NCBI GenBank assembly: GCA_009746045.1
Contig: RPFO01000164.1
Span: forward strand, 1,547,899 to 1,611,898
DNA length: 64,000 bases
Reading direction: 5' to 3'
Source: Mesostigma viride
Taxonomy: Eukaryota; Streptophyta; Mesostigmatophyceae; Mesostigmatales; Mesostigmataceae
Position numbers and translations under genes: made by a program. The notes under the pieces are model-generated. The model saw nothing but the letters and a program-made list of their open reading frames with translations, was not told the DNA's origin and made no database searches. Within the stretch, counting starts at the first letter, position 1. Each line of letters begins with the position of its first letter. Of the stretch, positions 1-8,479 are shown in pieces.

Positions 1-695
1 TGGGTCGACGCGACCATCCGCAACCTCAGGCAGCGCCTCACGCTCAACTACCACAACCACACGGGGAAGGGGGGCAAGAAGAGCGACGCGCTCACCCACC
101 GCCTCATGTGGCCGTCCGCGGACGAGGAGGAGCAGCAGATGCGGGCTGCGTGCCAGAAGGCCGCAAGGGTGACAGGTGCCCGAGGGGGAGGCAGGAGGAC
201 GAGGAGATGGAGGAGCCGGAGGACGACGCCGTGGGGCAGGAGGACCCCACCGGCGCCTCCATGGGCGCCCACCTGCGCACCTTCCTCAAGGCCAGCCGCC
301 TCGTCCGGCTGGACCCGCAGGCGCACATGCAGCTCTCCGCATTCCGCAAGCTCTTCTTCCACGACTTCCTAGAGCTGAAGACCAGCTGCTCGAGGAAAGT
401 CACCAACGAGGAGCTGGGGGACCTGCTCAGGCCCTACGGCGTCTCCATCCCGAACAAACGGGTGCGGGGGAGGAACGGCGAGCGGGTCGCCATCGTGGCC
501 GGGTCGCGTCCCAAGAGGAGGAAAAATGACCCGCGGTGGTGTGAGAAGACATGGCCGACCGCGGCCGTACGCCGGACCGGACCTGAGCTCCCGACCCCGC
601 CGATCACCCCCCTCGTGCTGGTATGGGCGGCCCAGAAAAATAGCTTGTATATATACCACAGCGCAAACGGACATGGCCCAAAGAGTCCCTCTTAG
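1..695 (+). CDS. 3' part of an unknown protein gene, frame broken
   Basis: The 5' end lies outside the window. Frame 1 is open from base 1 and looks coding to about base 160. From about base 170 the coding-like frame is frame 3, with an acidic stretch and then a folded-looking segment at 270-500. The segment around 'MQLSAFRKLFFHDF' resembles the small winged-helix-like tails that follow NCLDV helicase/primase modules, but I cannot name the family. The frame switch lies in G-rich sequence and may be a sequencing error. The stop position is uncertain because the frame-3 tail runs on to 695 over the promoter of the next gene. Confidence 0.4.
   Translation, partial: GRRDHPQPQAAPHAQLPQPHGEGGQEERRAHPPPHVAVRGRGGAADAGCVPEGRKGDRCPRGRQEDEEMEEPEDDAVGQEDPTGASMGAHLRTFLKASRLVRLDPQAHMQLSAFRKLFFHDFLELKTSCSRKVTNEELGDLLRPYGVSIPNKRVRGRNGERVAIVAGSRPKRRKNDPRWCEKTWPTAAVRRTGPELPTPPITPLVLVWAAQKNSLYIYHSANGHGPKSPS
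648..655 (+). promoter_or_regulatory. TATATATA box
   Basis: TATATATA ends 17 bases before the ATG at 673. The same octamer, or a close match, lies 6-17 bases upstream of the first ADP-ribosyltransferase gene and of both capsid genes, so it is probably a viral core promoter. Confidence 0.5.
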
Positions 696-843
696 CTTCC
701 TCACCTCCGACGCCCCCACGCGCCCCGTCGTGGTCATCGCCGACTCCAACCCGTTCTCCGAGCTCGTCTACACCGCCCCGCCCTCCCCCTTCGACCCCTG
801 GTCGGACGTGGGCAACTTCTACAGGGACAACTACCCCCCGTGA
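673..843 (+). CDS. Small hypothetical protein (56 aa)
   Basis: The ATG at 673 follows a TATATATA box and opens a 56-codon frame ending in TGA. The product is proline-rich with a C-terminal 'FDPWSDVGNFYRDNYPP' segment. It has no transmembrane helix and no motif I recognise. A longer frame upstream exists, but the promoter position favours this start. It is called from promoter position and composition only. Confidence 0.4.
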   Translation: MAQRVPLSFLTSDAPTRPVVVIADSNPFSELVYTAPPSPFDPWSDVGNFYRDNYPP

Positions 844-1151
844 TCGCCCCGCCCCCCGCACCGATGGGGAGCGGGACCGGGGTGGGGGCGCTCGCCGCCA
901 TACTCAGGATCGTCTACGCCGAGGACACCAACAAGGTCTTCCGGGCGACGGTGTAGAAAGTTATCCGCGCACCTGGTACTACTGACGACGCATGGGGTTG
1001 TGTCTAGCAAAGTTGACAGTCACGCCGTCCCAGAGAGGCTCCATCCGCGTGAACGGGCGCGTCATGGACGAGCCCGCGTACGAGGAGACCTCCAGGGCGG
1101 GCGAGAGGCCACACCACACGGGCGAGGGGAGGGTGGAGCCGCGGTTCCATC
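844..1151. other. Gene-free GC-rich stretch
   Basis: No convincing coding frame. A 62-codon plus-strand frame starting at 992 has a composition typical of chance frames in GC-rich DNA. Confidence 0.4.
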
Positions 1152-1847
1152 TTAACTATACCGATACGCCGGCTTCCTGAGAGGCCGCGCGCGTTTCTTG
1201 GCGGTCGACTTCGACCTCGTGGGACGCGCCCTCCTCTTGGGAGCGGAGCGCTGGATGATGTAGACGGGGGGCGACCGGCGCGGGCGTGGGCGCGGACGGG
1301 GCTTCGTGGCCCCGCGCACCACGTACACAGGGTTGTAGGCGGGGTAGTACGAGTAGTAAGGAGCGGGCTGGTAGTACTTGTAAATCTTCGTAGTCGCGGT
1401 CGTGGTCGCGGCGGGGCCGTCGCCGCTGCCAGTGCCGCCGCGGGGGGGGCGGTGCCGCCACTAGAAGGGGGGGGGGCAGGCGGCCCGCTTCCGGGCCCGG
1501 GCCGCCTCCCGGGCCTCCGGGACCCGGCCCTCCGGGCGTCTGGGACCCGGCGCCGGTGAGAAGGGCCCGCTGGCGTCGACCGAGGCGCGCGTGGGGCTGG
1601 ACGGGGCGGACGCGGATCCCCACAGGTTTCGGATCCGTCGGCGCACACCGTTCATGAACCCTCCACCCCCCTGGTCGTCCTCGGGCTGGAAAGTGTCGCG
1701 GGCGTCGAAAAACTCGTCTGCCCGCATGCAGTGCCCCCTGCGGCCCCTGGTGGCGTGCTGGGCGCAGTGGTGGCGGCCGCCCGGGACGGCCGCGCGCCTG
1801 CACCGGCTGCCCGTCTTGGTGGAAGAAGTGCATCTACCGGATCTCAT
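1152..1847 (-). CDS. Mini zinc-finger protein with basic Tyr/Arg-rich tail (frame broken twice)
   Basis: The N-terminus has a short Cys/His cluster of the form C-x(8)-C ... C-x2-H, as in DUF5763-like NCLDV proteins. The same arrangement occurs at 5625-6194 and 60935-61904. The first frame stops at 1461, next to a run of ten G (1467-1476). After a second run of eight G (1442-1449) the original phase resumes with a clearly protein-like tail rich in Tyr/Pro ('YYKYYQPAPYYSYY'-like) and then Arg/Lys-Pro, ending at TAA 1152-1154. Two single-base homopolymer errors would explain both breaks, and true decay is the alternative. The tail looks like a nucleic-acid-binding or virion protein. The gene is divergent from the small membrane gene and the ADP-ribosyltransferase gene. 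Confidence 0.5.
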
Positions 1848-1902
1848 GGATATCGCTGAATTACAAATGCGGTTTTATTTTATGAACCCATCAATAAATA
1901 TC

Positions 1903-2043
1903 ATGGACTCCAAGCTCAACAAAGTGTCCAAGGGAGACAGGATCGCGACCGTCGCCGTGGTGGGCGTTTACCTGGCCGTGGTTCTCGGACTAGGGGCCTA
2001 CCAAGCGTGCACGGGGCGCGCCGTCAAACGCCGCGTTGTGTGA
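1903..2043 (+). CDS. Small single-pass membrane protein (46 aa)
   Basis: ATG at 1903, stop at 2041-2043. A short polar N-terminus is followed by one hydrophobic helix (about residues 15-32, 'VAVVGVYLAVVLGLGAY') and a basic C-terminus. It resembles in layout the small membrane protein at 50616-50810. NCLDV genomes often carry such one-helix virion membrane proteins. It sits 34 bases upstream of the ADP-ribosyltransferase gene. The function is not known. Confidence 0.5.
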   Translation: MDSKLNKVSKGDRIATVAVVGVYLAVVLGLGAYQACTGRAVKRRVV

Positions 2044-2064
2044 AATAATAATTTGCGTCACGTG

Positions 2065-2071
2065 TATATAT
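2065..2071 (+). promoter_or_regulatory. TATATAT box before ADP-ribosyltransferase gene
   Basis: TATATAT ends 6 bases before the ATG at 2078. This supports 2078 as the start rather than the in-frame codon at 2036, which lies upstream of the box. Confidence 0.5.
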
Positions 2072-2077
2072 GGCGCG

Positions 2078-3516
2078 ATGGCTCTGACCGAAAAGGCGAA
2101 GAAGAGGTGGATAGACAAGTTCAACAGGCTGAGGGAGGAGCGCGACTCGAGATACGCGGACCAAGCGCACAGGCGGTTCTGCGAGGCCGAAGGAAACGCG
2201 TCGTACGACCGCGTGCCCGTGTTCGAGACCGGGGTCAGCCAGCTGGAGTTCCCAAGACTGGGGTGGCTGTTGTATCATCGGTCGTTCATGATCCTGGCGT
2301 ATCCCCCGAAATGGGAGTCGGAGACGCTGGAAATAAAGACGTTTCGTCACGATCTCCTCGACCCGGTGTTTCAGACCATGCCCGGGTACGTGAGGGGGGA
2401 CATACCCGACCTCATCGACATGAAATGGTACGGCGACTGTCTGGAGTACCTGCGCGGGCTGTCACCTCTGCAGCTGATCCTTCTGCACGACTACGCGCGG
2501 GACGGATACAAATACACGAACAGCCAGGGATGGAACGTGGTCGAAACGGACAGGATAATAGAGGTGCAGGACGAGGAAGCGGCGATCCCGATCCACTTCT
2601 ACGAGGTGAAGTCCCGCGTGTGGCCCGGCGTGGTGTGGCTGGCCCGGCACGGCGTGGACGGGGTGCCATTTCAAGAGCTCGACCAGGGCAAGATCTGTCG
2701 AAAGCGCGCGGACATCGCCGAGTTGCGTGCCGCTCTGGTGACACACCTGTCGAGGCGATCGGGGGATCCTAACGTCGCCTTGGTCGTGGACAACAGGCTG
2801 AAGGGGGAGCTGGTCAATATGGCGGGGTGGAAGGAAGTGATCGCGATGATCGCGAAGTTGGACGAGCGACTCATGGACATCATCTTCCTGCTCTCCAAGT
2901 GGGCGTGCAAGTACCTGCATCTGACCTTCATCCGAGAGCACGTGCTGAAGGAGTACGCGCGGGAGATGTTCGCGATTCTGCAGGAGGCGCCCGTGATCAA
3001 CAGGGAAATGATCGTGTACAGGGGCGTGACGGAGGACTACTACATGCCCGCCAGGGGGCGCAGAGACGTGTACAAAAACACGTTCCCGATCTCCGTATCC
3101 GTCGATCCGGCGGTGGCCATCAATTTTTTGTTCAACAGGTACATGAGCGCCGGGTGGGGGCGCAGCACAGAGGATTGCTGTCTCAAGGTCATCCATATCA
3201 TGCCCGGGACGCCGGCGCTGGCCATGTGGCCGATCGCGGGGGGCGAGCAAGCAGAAATCCTTCTGCCGCCAGGCACGGACTACCTCATCAAGTCGCACCG
3301 TCTGCGTCACATCATCGCGGGGGTCCCCACTTTCACGAAAGGGAGGGCGTTGAAAAGCGAGGTCTGCTGGGACGCGATGATCACGCGCAAGTCGGGGGGG
3401 ACAAGCTGTTCCCGAGAAAGTGGGTCACGGAGATCTACGTCGACGGTTCGGCCGCTGCGATCCGGCACGCGAATACAAAGAGAAACAAAAAGCGCAAACT
3501 GGCCACTTCCAGGTAG
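2078..3516 (+). CDS. ADP-ribosyltransferase-like protein, copy 1 (frameshifted near 3' end)
   Basis: About 480 aa. The C-terminal third has the R-S-E pattern of ADP-ribosyltransferase exoenzymes: 'VYRG' near residue 313 (NAD-binding Arg), 'SVSV' near 338 (the S-T-S position) and 'QAEILLPPGT' near 391, where Q-x-E stands for the catalytic E/Q-x-E motif. Family members transfer ADP-ribose from NAD to a protein target, and Q-x-E types usually modify Asn or Gln. The N-terminal 300 residues are conserved with the copy at 62058 but unrecognised. The frame changes at a run of seven G (3394-3400). After it the phase matching copy 2 continues to a TAG at 3514-3516, which lies inside the first unit of a tandem repeat. 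Target and role (virulence factor or host defence) are unknown. Confidence 0.65.
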
Positions 3517-3730
3517 TACAAGCGGCTCCGGGGTAGTACAAGTGGCTCCGGGGTAGTACAAGTGGCTCCGGGGTAGTACAAGTGGCTCCGGGGTAGTACA
3601 AGTGGCTCTGGGGTAGTACAAGCGGCTCTGGGGTAGTACAAGCGGCTCTGGGGTAGTACAAGCGGATCTGGGGTAGTACAAGTGGCTCTGGGGTAGTACA
3701 AGTGGTTCTGGAGTAGTACAAGCGGCTCTT
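3513..3730 (+). repeat. 20-bp tandem repeat, about 11 units
   Basis: Unit GTAGTACAAGTGGCTCCGGG with variants (AGCGG/AGTGG, TCCG/TCTG). The array starts at the stop codon of the ADP-ribosyltransferase gene. Open frames through it on the minus strand are repeat artefacts. Confidence 0.9.
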
Positions 3731-4010
3731 TGCCGGGTCTTATGCTGGCATCCGGCAGTACCGGGCCAATTCACGCTCTACGCCGGATCTTATGCCGGCG
3801 TTCGACGGTACCGGCGCCAATTGGCGCTTTGTGCCGGCGCCAGTCATTGGCACTTTGGTGCAATGACAAGATGGAATAATTTAATGAATGGACCAAGGCA
3901 TCCATGGCCTGCACAAGGTCTCAATGAGCTGCACATGCTAGAAAGGTTTCGAACTATTGGCCGCCTGCGCCGAAACTTGTAGTTTTGAACAGGGCTTGGT
4001 TTTGTTACTT
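3731..4010. repeat. Imperfect GC-rich short repeats between two tandem arrays
   Basis: Contains variants of 'gccggatcttatgccggc' and 'ggcgccaattggcgc' with internal dyad symmetry. No gene seen. Confidence 0.5.
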
Positions 4011-4290
4011 GGCCAGCACCTGCTTTTCGAGTTATTCGCCGGTTGCGCCGGTTCTTGCAGCCTGTGAAAGGCTTTAGGTGTCTGGAGCTGGCCAGCACCT
4101 CCTTTTCGAGTTATTCGCCGGTTGCGCCGGTTCTTGCAGCCTGTGAAAGGCTTTAGGTGTCTGGAGCTGGCCAGCACCTCCTTTTCGAGTTATTCGCCGG
4201 TTGCGCCGGTTCTTGCAGCCTGTGAAAGGCTTTAGGTGTCTGGAGCTGGCCAGCACCTCCTTTTCGAGTTATTCGCCGCCTGCGCCGTAC
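4011..4290 (+). repeat. 79-bp tandem repeat, about 3.5 units
   Basis: Three near-identical 79-bp units begin near 4011, 4090 and 4169, with a partial unit near 4248. Each contains 'cttttcgagttattcgcc' and 'tgtgaaaggctttaggtg'. There are no unique spacers, so it is not CRISPR. The array ends just before the ATG at 4296 and so lies where that gene's promoter should be. Confidence 0.9.
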
Positions 4291-4295
4291 AGTAA

Positions 4296-5570
4296 ATGAG
4301 GTCAGCCAACTCCAAGAAGGTGGCTGGCATGTTGCCCCACCCCATGGGAGAGTTAGTGAGGCTGGAGGGCTTCCAGAGAAATGTAATCTATGAGCACCTG
4401 TTCCAGCAGCTTGGGCCAGCTGACTCTCTCCTGTTCATGATGACCTCCAAGACCATCTGGGAGGATTCGTGGCCGGCCTACAAGAATGCATTTTACTCTG
4501 CATCTTCGAGGACGGATCTGGACACCCTCCTCGTGCACCCGCGGTACATGGCTCTCCTGCATGATACCAAGGCGCCGTTGATGAACAATCGCACCATCTG
4601 CAGGATCTGCGTTTTCGACAAGGACCACGAGATCGCGGGGGATGGCAGCTGGAGGGGGCCGGCCGGTGAGCCCTGCGCGGGCCGAGTGGACGTGGAAAGC
4701 TCCAACATCCCCCTGATCGTGGACGGGCCGGGTGTGATGACCGCGTTCCTGGACTACAGGGAGGTCAAGGGCTTCCTGCTCAGGAGGCCGTTTTTCGACA
4801 TCGTCGTCCTGGACCCGGCCATCTTCCTCAAGAACGGCGAGTTCAAGGCGTTCGACTACGCGGTTCTCGCCACCGTGATCCATCTCGACAGGTGGAAGGT
4901 CGAGTACAAGTGCACCCTCTTCGCGGTCATGCGGAGACAGGGGTACTTGGGGCACTACCCCGGGTCTCGCGCGACAAGGACCAACCGCTGCATGGAGCTG
5001 GTGCGGCAGTGGATCTTTGCCTCCCGGGGCCGCGTCGAGATCAGGGGCGCGCGGAACGTCGTGTTGGGCAGCGGCGACAAGGGGTCCCTGGAGGACCAGA
5101 TTCACGGGTTGGAGAACGGGCATGGCAGGATCCGGTTCTTCTTCCCGGAGTCCACCAGTCTCTTCACCACGTCCGATATGATATCGGAGCTGCTCGAGGA
5201 TCGGCTGGCGGAGGGCACGAGGTGCAAGCTGGTGCTGTATAAGACGGCCAACCAACCCAGGCCTTTCATGGAGAAGTGCGAGAAGATCTTCAGCAGCATC
5301 GTGCTCGTCGGGTTCACGGATGTCGATCTGCACCACCCCTCGACCAAGGTCGCACTCATCCCGGTGGGGGAGCGCCCCTCCAAGGTTACGGTATACCTCG
5401 GGGGGGAAGCGGGCTCCGTGTTCACCATCTACTACTGCGGGTACGAGGTCCTGCGCAACACCCTCAGCAGGAGGGGCAAGGAGGCCTTCAACATGGTGCC
5501 AATCAACAAGGCCACCGCGGGGGATTGGGGGGCACACTTCCCCCTCATCCTCAAGTACTGGTTTGTGTAG
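4296..5570 (+). CDS. Hypothetical protein (424 aa)
   Basis: Single long frame with protein-like composition and no recognisable domain. ATG 4296 is the first start after the 79-bp repeats; ATGs a few codons later (4329, 4344) are alternatives. The N-terminal 40 residues ('IYEHLFQQLGPADSLLFMMTSKTIWEDSW') could be a divergent F-box-like helical segment. The rest is a mixed alpha/beta sequence with no membrane helix. It converges on the mini zinc-finger gene at 5625. I do not recognise the family. Confidence 0.65.
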   Translation: MRSANSKKVAGMLPHPMGELVRLEGFQRNVIYEHLFQQLGPADSLLFMMTSKTIWEDSWPAYKNAFYSASSRTDLDTLLVHPRYMALLHDTKAPLMNNRTICRICVFDKDHEIAGDGSWRGPAGEPCAGRVDVESSNIPLIVDGPGVMTAFLDYREVKGFLLRRPFFDIVVLDPAIFLKNGEFKAFDYAVLATVIHLDRWKVEYKCTLFAVMRRQGYLGHYPGSRATRTNRCMELVRQWIFASRGRVEIRGARNVVLGSGDKGSLEDQIHGLENGHGRIRFFFPESTSLFTTSDMISELLEDRLAEGTRCKLVLYKTANQPRPFMEKCEKIFSSIVLVGFTDVDLHHPSTKVALIPVGERPSKVTVYLGGEAGSVFTIYYCGYEVLRNTLSRRGKEAFNMVPINKATAGDWGAHFPLILKYWFV

Positions 5571-5624
5571 AGGACCATCCAGCTGCGTGTCGTCAACGAC
5601 CACGAGTCTGTAAAAGACAGATGT

Positions 5625-6194
5625 TTATGAGCGCTGTCGCTTGGATGCGGTTTGTCCATTGGCATTTTTAGCTCTGATCTCAGCCCGATATCTTTCAAGG
5701 TCCTTATCAAAACCCAAGTATTTTCTCCACGTGTCGTGTAATATTCTATCGACTTTGTATGTTGCATTCAGCAACTCATTGACTTCTGGATTGGTGTACT
5801 TATTATTGGCGTACAAGGTATCGTAATATTGTTTGGTTTCTTTTATGTCCGATTGTGCCTTACTTATCTGTCTCTCCAGATTGTGCAGATAGGGGTCTTG
5901 GAGACGCATTGTCTTCAAACTCTCGAGCAGGGAATCCTCGTCTAGATCGGTACGAGACCTTTTACCACCCGTGGACTGCGATGGTTGGGGATCTGTGAGG
6001 CGCACGTTTCTGAAATGTTCGAGGAGTAGCTCTTCGTTAGGTATGGCCCCCGACCGCGGGGAAGACGCGTTTGCGTCAGTAGCACGCACTCGGTGCTTCT
6101 TTCGACTACGAGAGTGGCGAGTGCACGTCTTCCTACCCATTTGGGCATCGTTACGGCATGGTAGACCCTTGCGCGTTTTTATCGAGCACTTCAT
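5625..6194 (-). CDS. Mini zinc-finger (DUF5763-like) protein with coiled-coil tail
   Basis: 189 aa. Residues 1-27 hold the cluster C-x9-C ... C-x2-H ('MKCSIKTRKGLPC', 'CTRH'), the hallmark of the short zinc motif found at the N-terminus of many NCLDV proteins. It is followed by a basic patch and a Glu/Lys-rich helical region (about 100-185). It is the only intact one of three such proteins in the window. The likely role is nucleic-acid or protein binding; no enzyme motif is present. Confidence 0.6.
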   Translation of the reverse strand: MKCSIKTRKGLPCRNDAQMGRKTCTRHSRSRKKHRVRATDANASSPRSGAIPNEELLLEHFRNVRLTDPQPSQSTGGKRSRTDLDEDSLLESLKTMRLQDPYLHNLERQISKAQSDIKETKQYYDTLYANNKYTNPEVNELLNATYKVDRILHDTWRKYLGFDKDLERYRAEIRAKNANGQTASKRQRS

Positions 6195-6980
6195 ATTGTT
6201 GCCTCATGCAAAGATAAAAAAAAAAACCCTTTCCCTCGAACGCGGTCCACCCGCCCCCCTTCCCGGTGCCGGTCACCCCGCGAGAAACCCGACCCGCGCG
6301 TCATCGCCGGACCGAACTGCGTCCACCGTCGCACGACCAAACGACCCTCTCGCGGCCCCGCGGAATAAAAGACCCTCCCAGACGGGGTTCTCGACAGTCG
6401 AAGTGGACGCAGTTCGATGGACCCAGTTCTTTTTTTCTTTTTTTTTTTCAAGAGCATAAAAGTTATGGGGAATGAAAAGCCATCCCTTCCGTCACCCCGT
6501 GATGATGACCCCATGATCATCACCCCATGATGCATACACCCACCCGTATACCCCTTTCAAAAAAACCCTCCCCTCCAAAAAAAAATTTCAACTGCGTCCA
6601 TCGAACTGCGTCCACCGTCACCCCCCTCCCGGCCCTCCCGCCCCGCGAGTGAAGTCGTCACCCCCTCGCGGCCCTTTCCCGCCCCCCACGGTGGACGGAC
6701 TTCGGGACCGAGTTCTAACCGTCGACCCCCCTCCCGGCCCCGCCGCGCCCCCTCCCTCGCGCACCCGCTACCGCGGTGGACCCAGTTCGCCCGAGCCGGT
6801 CCACCGCCACCCGGCCCGCTCGCCTATCGAGCACGGTAAATTATCTCCGCCCACCCTGACGACCGCGCCGGACCGCGAGCCGCGAGCACCTGACAGCAAA
6901 TGGGCTGGCGCAAATGGGGAATGCAAGAATTAATTCCACATTTATGCGTACTTAGTCGAGGCTTGATACGCGGTTATCAA
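6195..6980. other. GC-rich intergenic region with repeated GTGGACGCAGTTCG-like motif
   Basis: No gene seen in about 790 bp. A 13-16 base motif recurs in both orientations near 6314, 6403, 6590, 6603, 6689 and 6774 (consensus GGTGGACGCAGTTCG or its complement). Homopolymer A/T/C tracts and short 'ATGATCATCACCCC' repeats are also present. Confidence 0.55.
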
Positions 6981-6986
6981 CTGGTC

Positions 6987-6995
6987 TTATAAAAA
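6987..6995 (+). promoter_or_regulatory. TATA box (TTATAAAAA)
   Basis: Canonical TATA box about 90 bases upstream of the ATG at 7085, immediately followed by an inverted repeat. Confidence 0.5.
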
Positions 6996-7013
6996 GTCAG
7001 CACTGGTGCTGAC
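6996..7013. promoter_or_regulatory. Inverted repeat GTCAGCAC-TG-GTGCTGAC
   Basis: Perfect 8-bp dyad with a 2-base centre, directly downstream of the TATA box. It could be an operator for a dimeric DNA-binding protein, possibly the KilA-N-like product encoded downstream. A short RNA hairpin in the 5' UTR is the alternative. Confidence 0.4.
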
Positions 7014-7084
7014 TTGTCTCAGCACGCGACAATGCGCGCTTACAGAGCGCCAGAAACTTTCTTGGCATATGGTATACCACGACA

Positions 7085-8122
7085 ATGGCTCTCATCGGCA
7101 ACTCCCCCTCCCTGCGCCAAGACTACTTTGGCCTTGTGCCCTTTGATGAGCTGCCGCAGGACTGCAAGGAGTTTGCTGATGAGTACGAGTTCCGCGCGTT
7201 CAAGGGGTGCGAGGCACTTATCCCGTTTTCCAAGGCTACTGGAGAAGGGAATGTGACCAAGCTCCTGTCTCACGGTCGTCGTCAAAAGGAGATGGTAGAC
7301 CGGGCGCTTTCTACGGCCGCCGTGCAAGACATCATGAACGTGCTGGAGGATAACGGAGTGGACTGCACCCTGCGCGACGTGCCCGGACGTTCAGCGGTAT
7401 CTGGCCAGTATGCTAGCAAGGTGTTCATTTTTACCCTGGCTGTACAGCGTTTCCCGGCCTTTGGTCTGGTGGCCATGAAGGTGGCCAGCGAGCTGTTCGC
7501 TGGCGACTCCCTCAAGGTGGCCGAGCTGGCACTGGGCATCTACGCCCAGGACGTGGAGAACGGCAAGGCTCGCGACGAGGAGATGGAGAACCGCCTGCTG
7601 GCCGTGGTATCCGAGCACCAGGAGAGGCAGCTGGCCCTCATCCACCAGCACCACAACCTGCAGGTGGCCATGTTGAAGGACCTGGCGGAAAAGGTCACGG
7701 TATCGGAGAAGGAGAGAGCGGAGGCAGCAAAGCTTCAAAAGGAGCTGGTGCAGGCCAACAAGGAGCACGCCGCCAAGGTGGAGGACGCGCAGGCCCAGGT
7801 CACCGCCATACACAAGGAGCTCAAGTTCCAGGCCAAGCAGCACTTCCAGGACGAGCTGGCCACCGAGCGGAAGGCCGACAAGGACAAGTTCAACCTAGAG
7901 CAGGAGAGGGACAGGTTCGAGGCCGAGGCCGCCAAGTGGAAGGCCGCCTACCAGGAGCGCAGGCAGGAGCTGCTGGACAGATACGTCGACGTGGCCAACC
8001 AGTTCATGGACGTCGGCATCAAGCGCAAGAGGGACCTGGACGACGGGGACGACCCGCGCAAAGTCGTGCAAGACGTGATCGACGAGTGCCGCGACATCCT
8101 CAAGAAGGCCATGCGATACTAG
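7085..8122 (+). CDS. KilA-N-like protein with long coiled coil
   Basis: 345 aa. The N-terminal 150 residues end with 'LFAGDSLKVAELAL', which lines up in pattern with the KilA-N C-terminal helix of the 30976 gene ('LLINDPSKVATLAV'). I read it as a divergent KilA-N/Bro-N-type DNA-binding domain. Residues 160-300 are an uninterrupted Glu/Lys/Gln-rich coiled coil, and a short basic segment ends the protein. ATG 7085 is well placed after a TATA box and a dyad. NCLDV KilA-N proteins with coiled coils are usually regulators or nucleoid proteins. The fold assignment is inference. Confidence 0.6.
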   Translation: MALIGNSPSLRQDYFGLVPFDELPQDCKEFADEYEFRAFKGCEALIPFSKATGEGNVTKLLSHGRRQKEMVDRALSTAAVQDIMNVLEDNGVDCTLRDVPGRSAVSGQYASKVFIFTLAVQRFPAFGLVAMKVASELFAGDSLKVAELALGIYAQDVENGKARDEEMENRLLAVVSEHQERQLALIHQHHNLQVAMLKDLAEKVTVSEKERAEAAKLQKELVQANKEHAAKVEDAQAQVTAIHKELKFQAKQHFQDELATERKADKDKFNLEQERDRFEAEAAKWKAAYQERRQELLDRYVDVANQFMDVGIKRKRDLDDGDDPRKVVQDVIDECRDILKKAMRY

Positions 8123-8479
8123 TCGACCCTGGCCATCTGCACGCGCGCAATAAAGAGGGCAACAACGCAGGCAGAGCTCTCACTTTCCCACTTCAGGGGA
8201 TGGGAACTTTTTACCTCCTAACAGCCACCCCTGAACAATAAGGCTAAGGAGAAGGAATGGGACCGGCAACAGCCGACCAGAAGAATAAAGGGCTATCCGT
8301 GGCCCTACAATAAAGCAGTATGGTGTCCTATTCAATAATCAATCAATTAACAACATATATCCATTGCCTATTCAATTTAAATAGCAAAACAAGCAGTAAA
8401 TAGGGGGTTACCTTGCGAAGCCGTAGGAGTGCCCCCAAAAGTGCCACAGCCGGCCAAGAACCCCCTATTGACGTGGAGC
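8123..8479. other. Gene-free stretch with several AATAAA signals
   Basis: AATAAA occurs just after the 7085 gene (near 8149) and again near 8284 and 8309, consistent with polyadenylation signals. No coding frame. Confidence 0.4.

Noticed and set aside
992-1648. Overlapping ORFs in the GC-rich left flank (plus 992-1180, minus 1004-1648 and 1156-1833)
   Set aside because: The third minus-strand phase gives the convincing Tyr/Arg-rich tail; the others are GC-driven open frames, used only as short bridges between homopolymer breaks.
3307-3774. Minus-strand ORFs with repeated CTTPEPLVLP
   Set aside because: Produced by the 20-bp tandem array; 20 is not a multiple of 3, so all three frames stay open through the repeats.
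4011-4290. CRISPR array
   Set aside because: 79-bp units are contiguous with no unique spacers and there are no cas genes; the surroundings are eukaryotic/viral.
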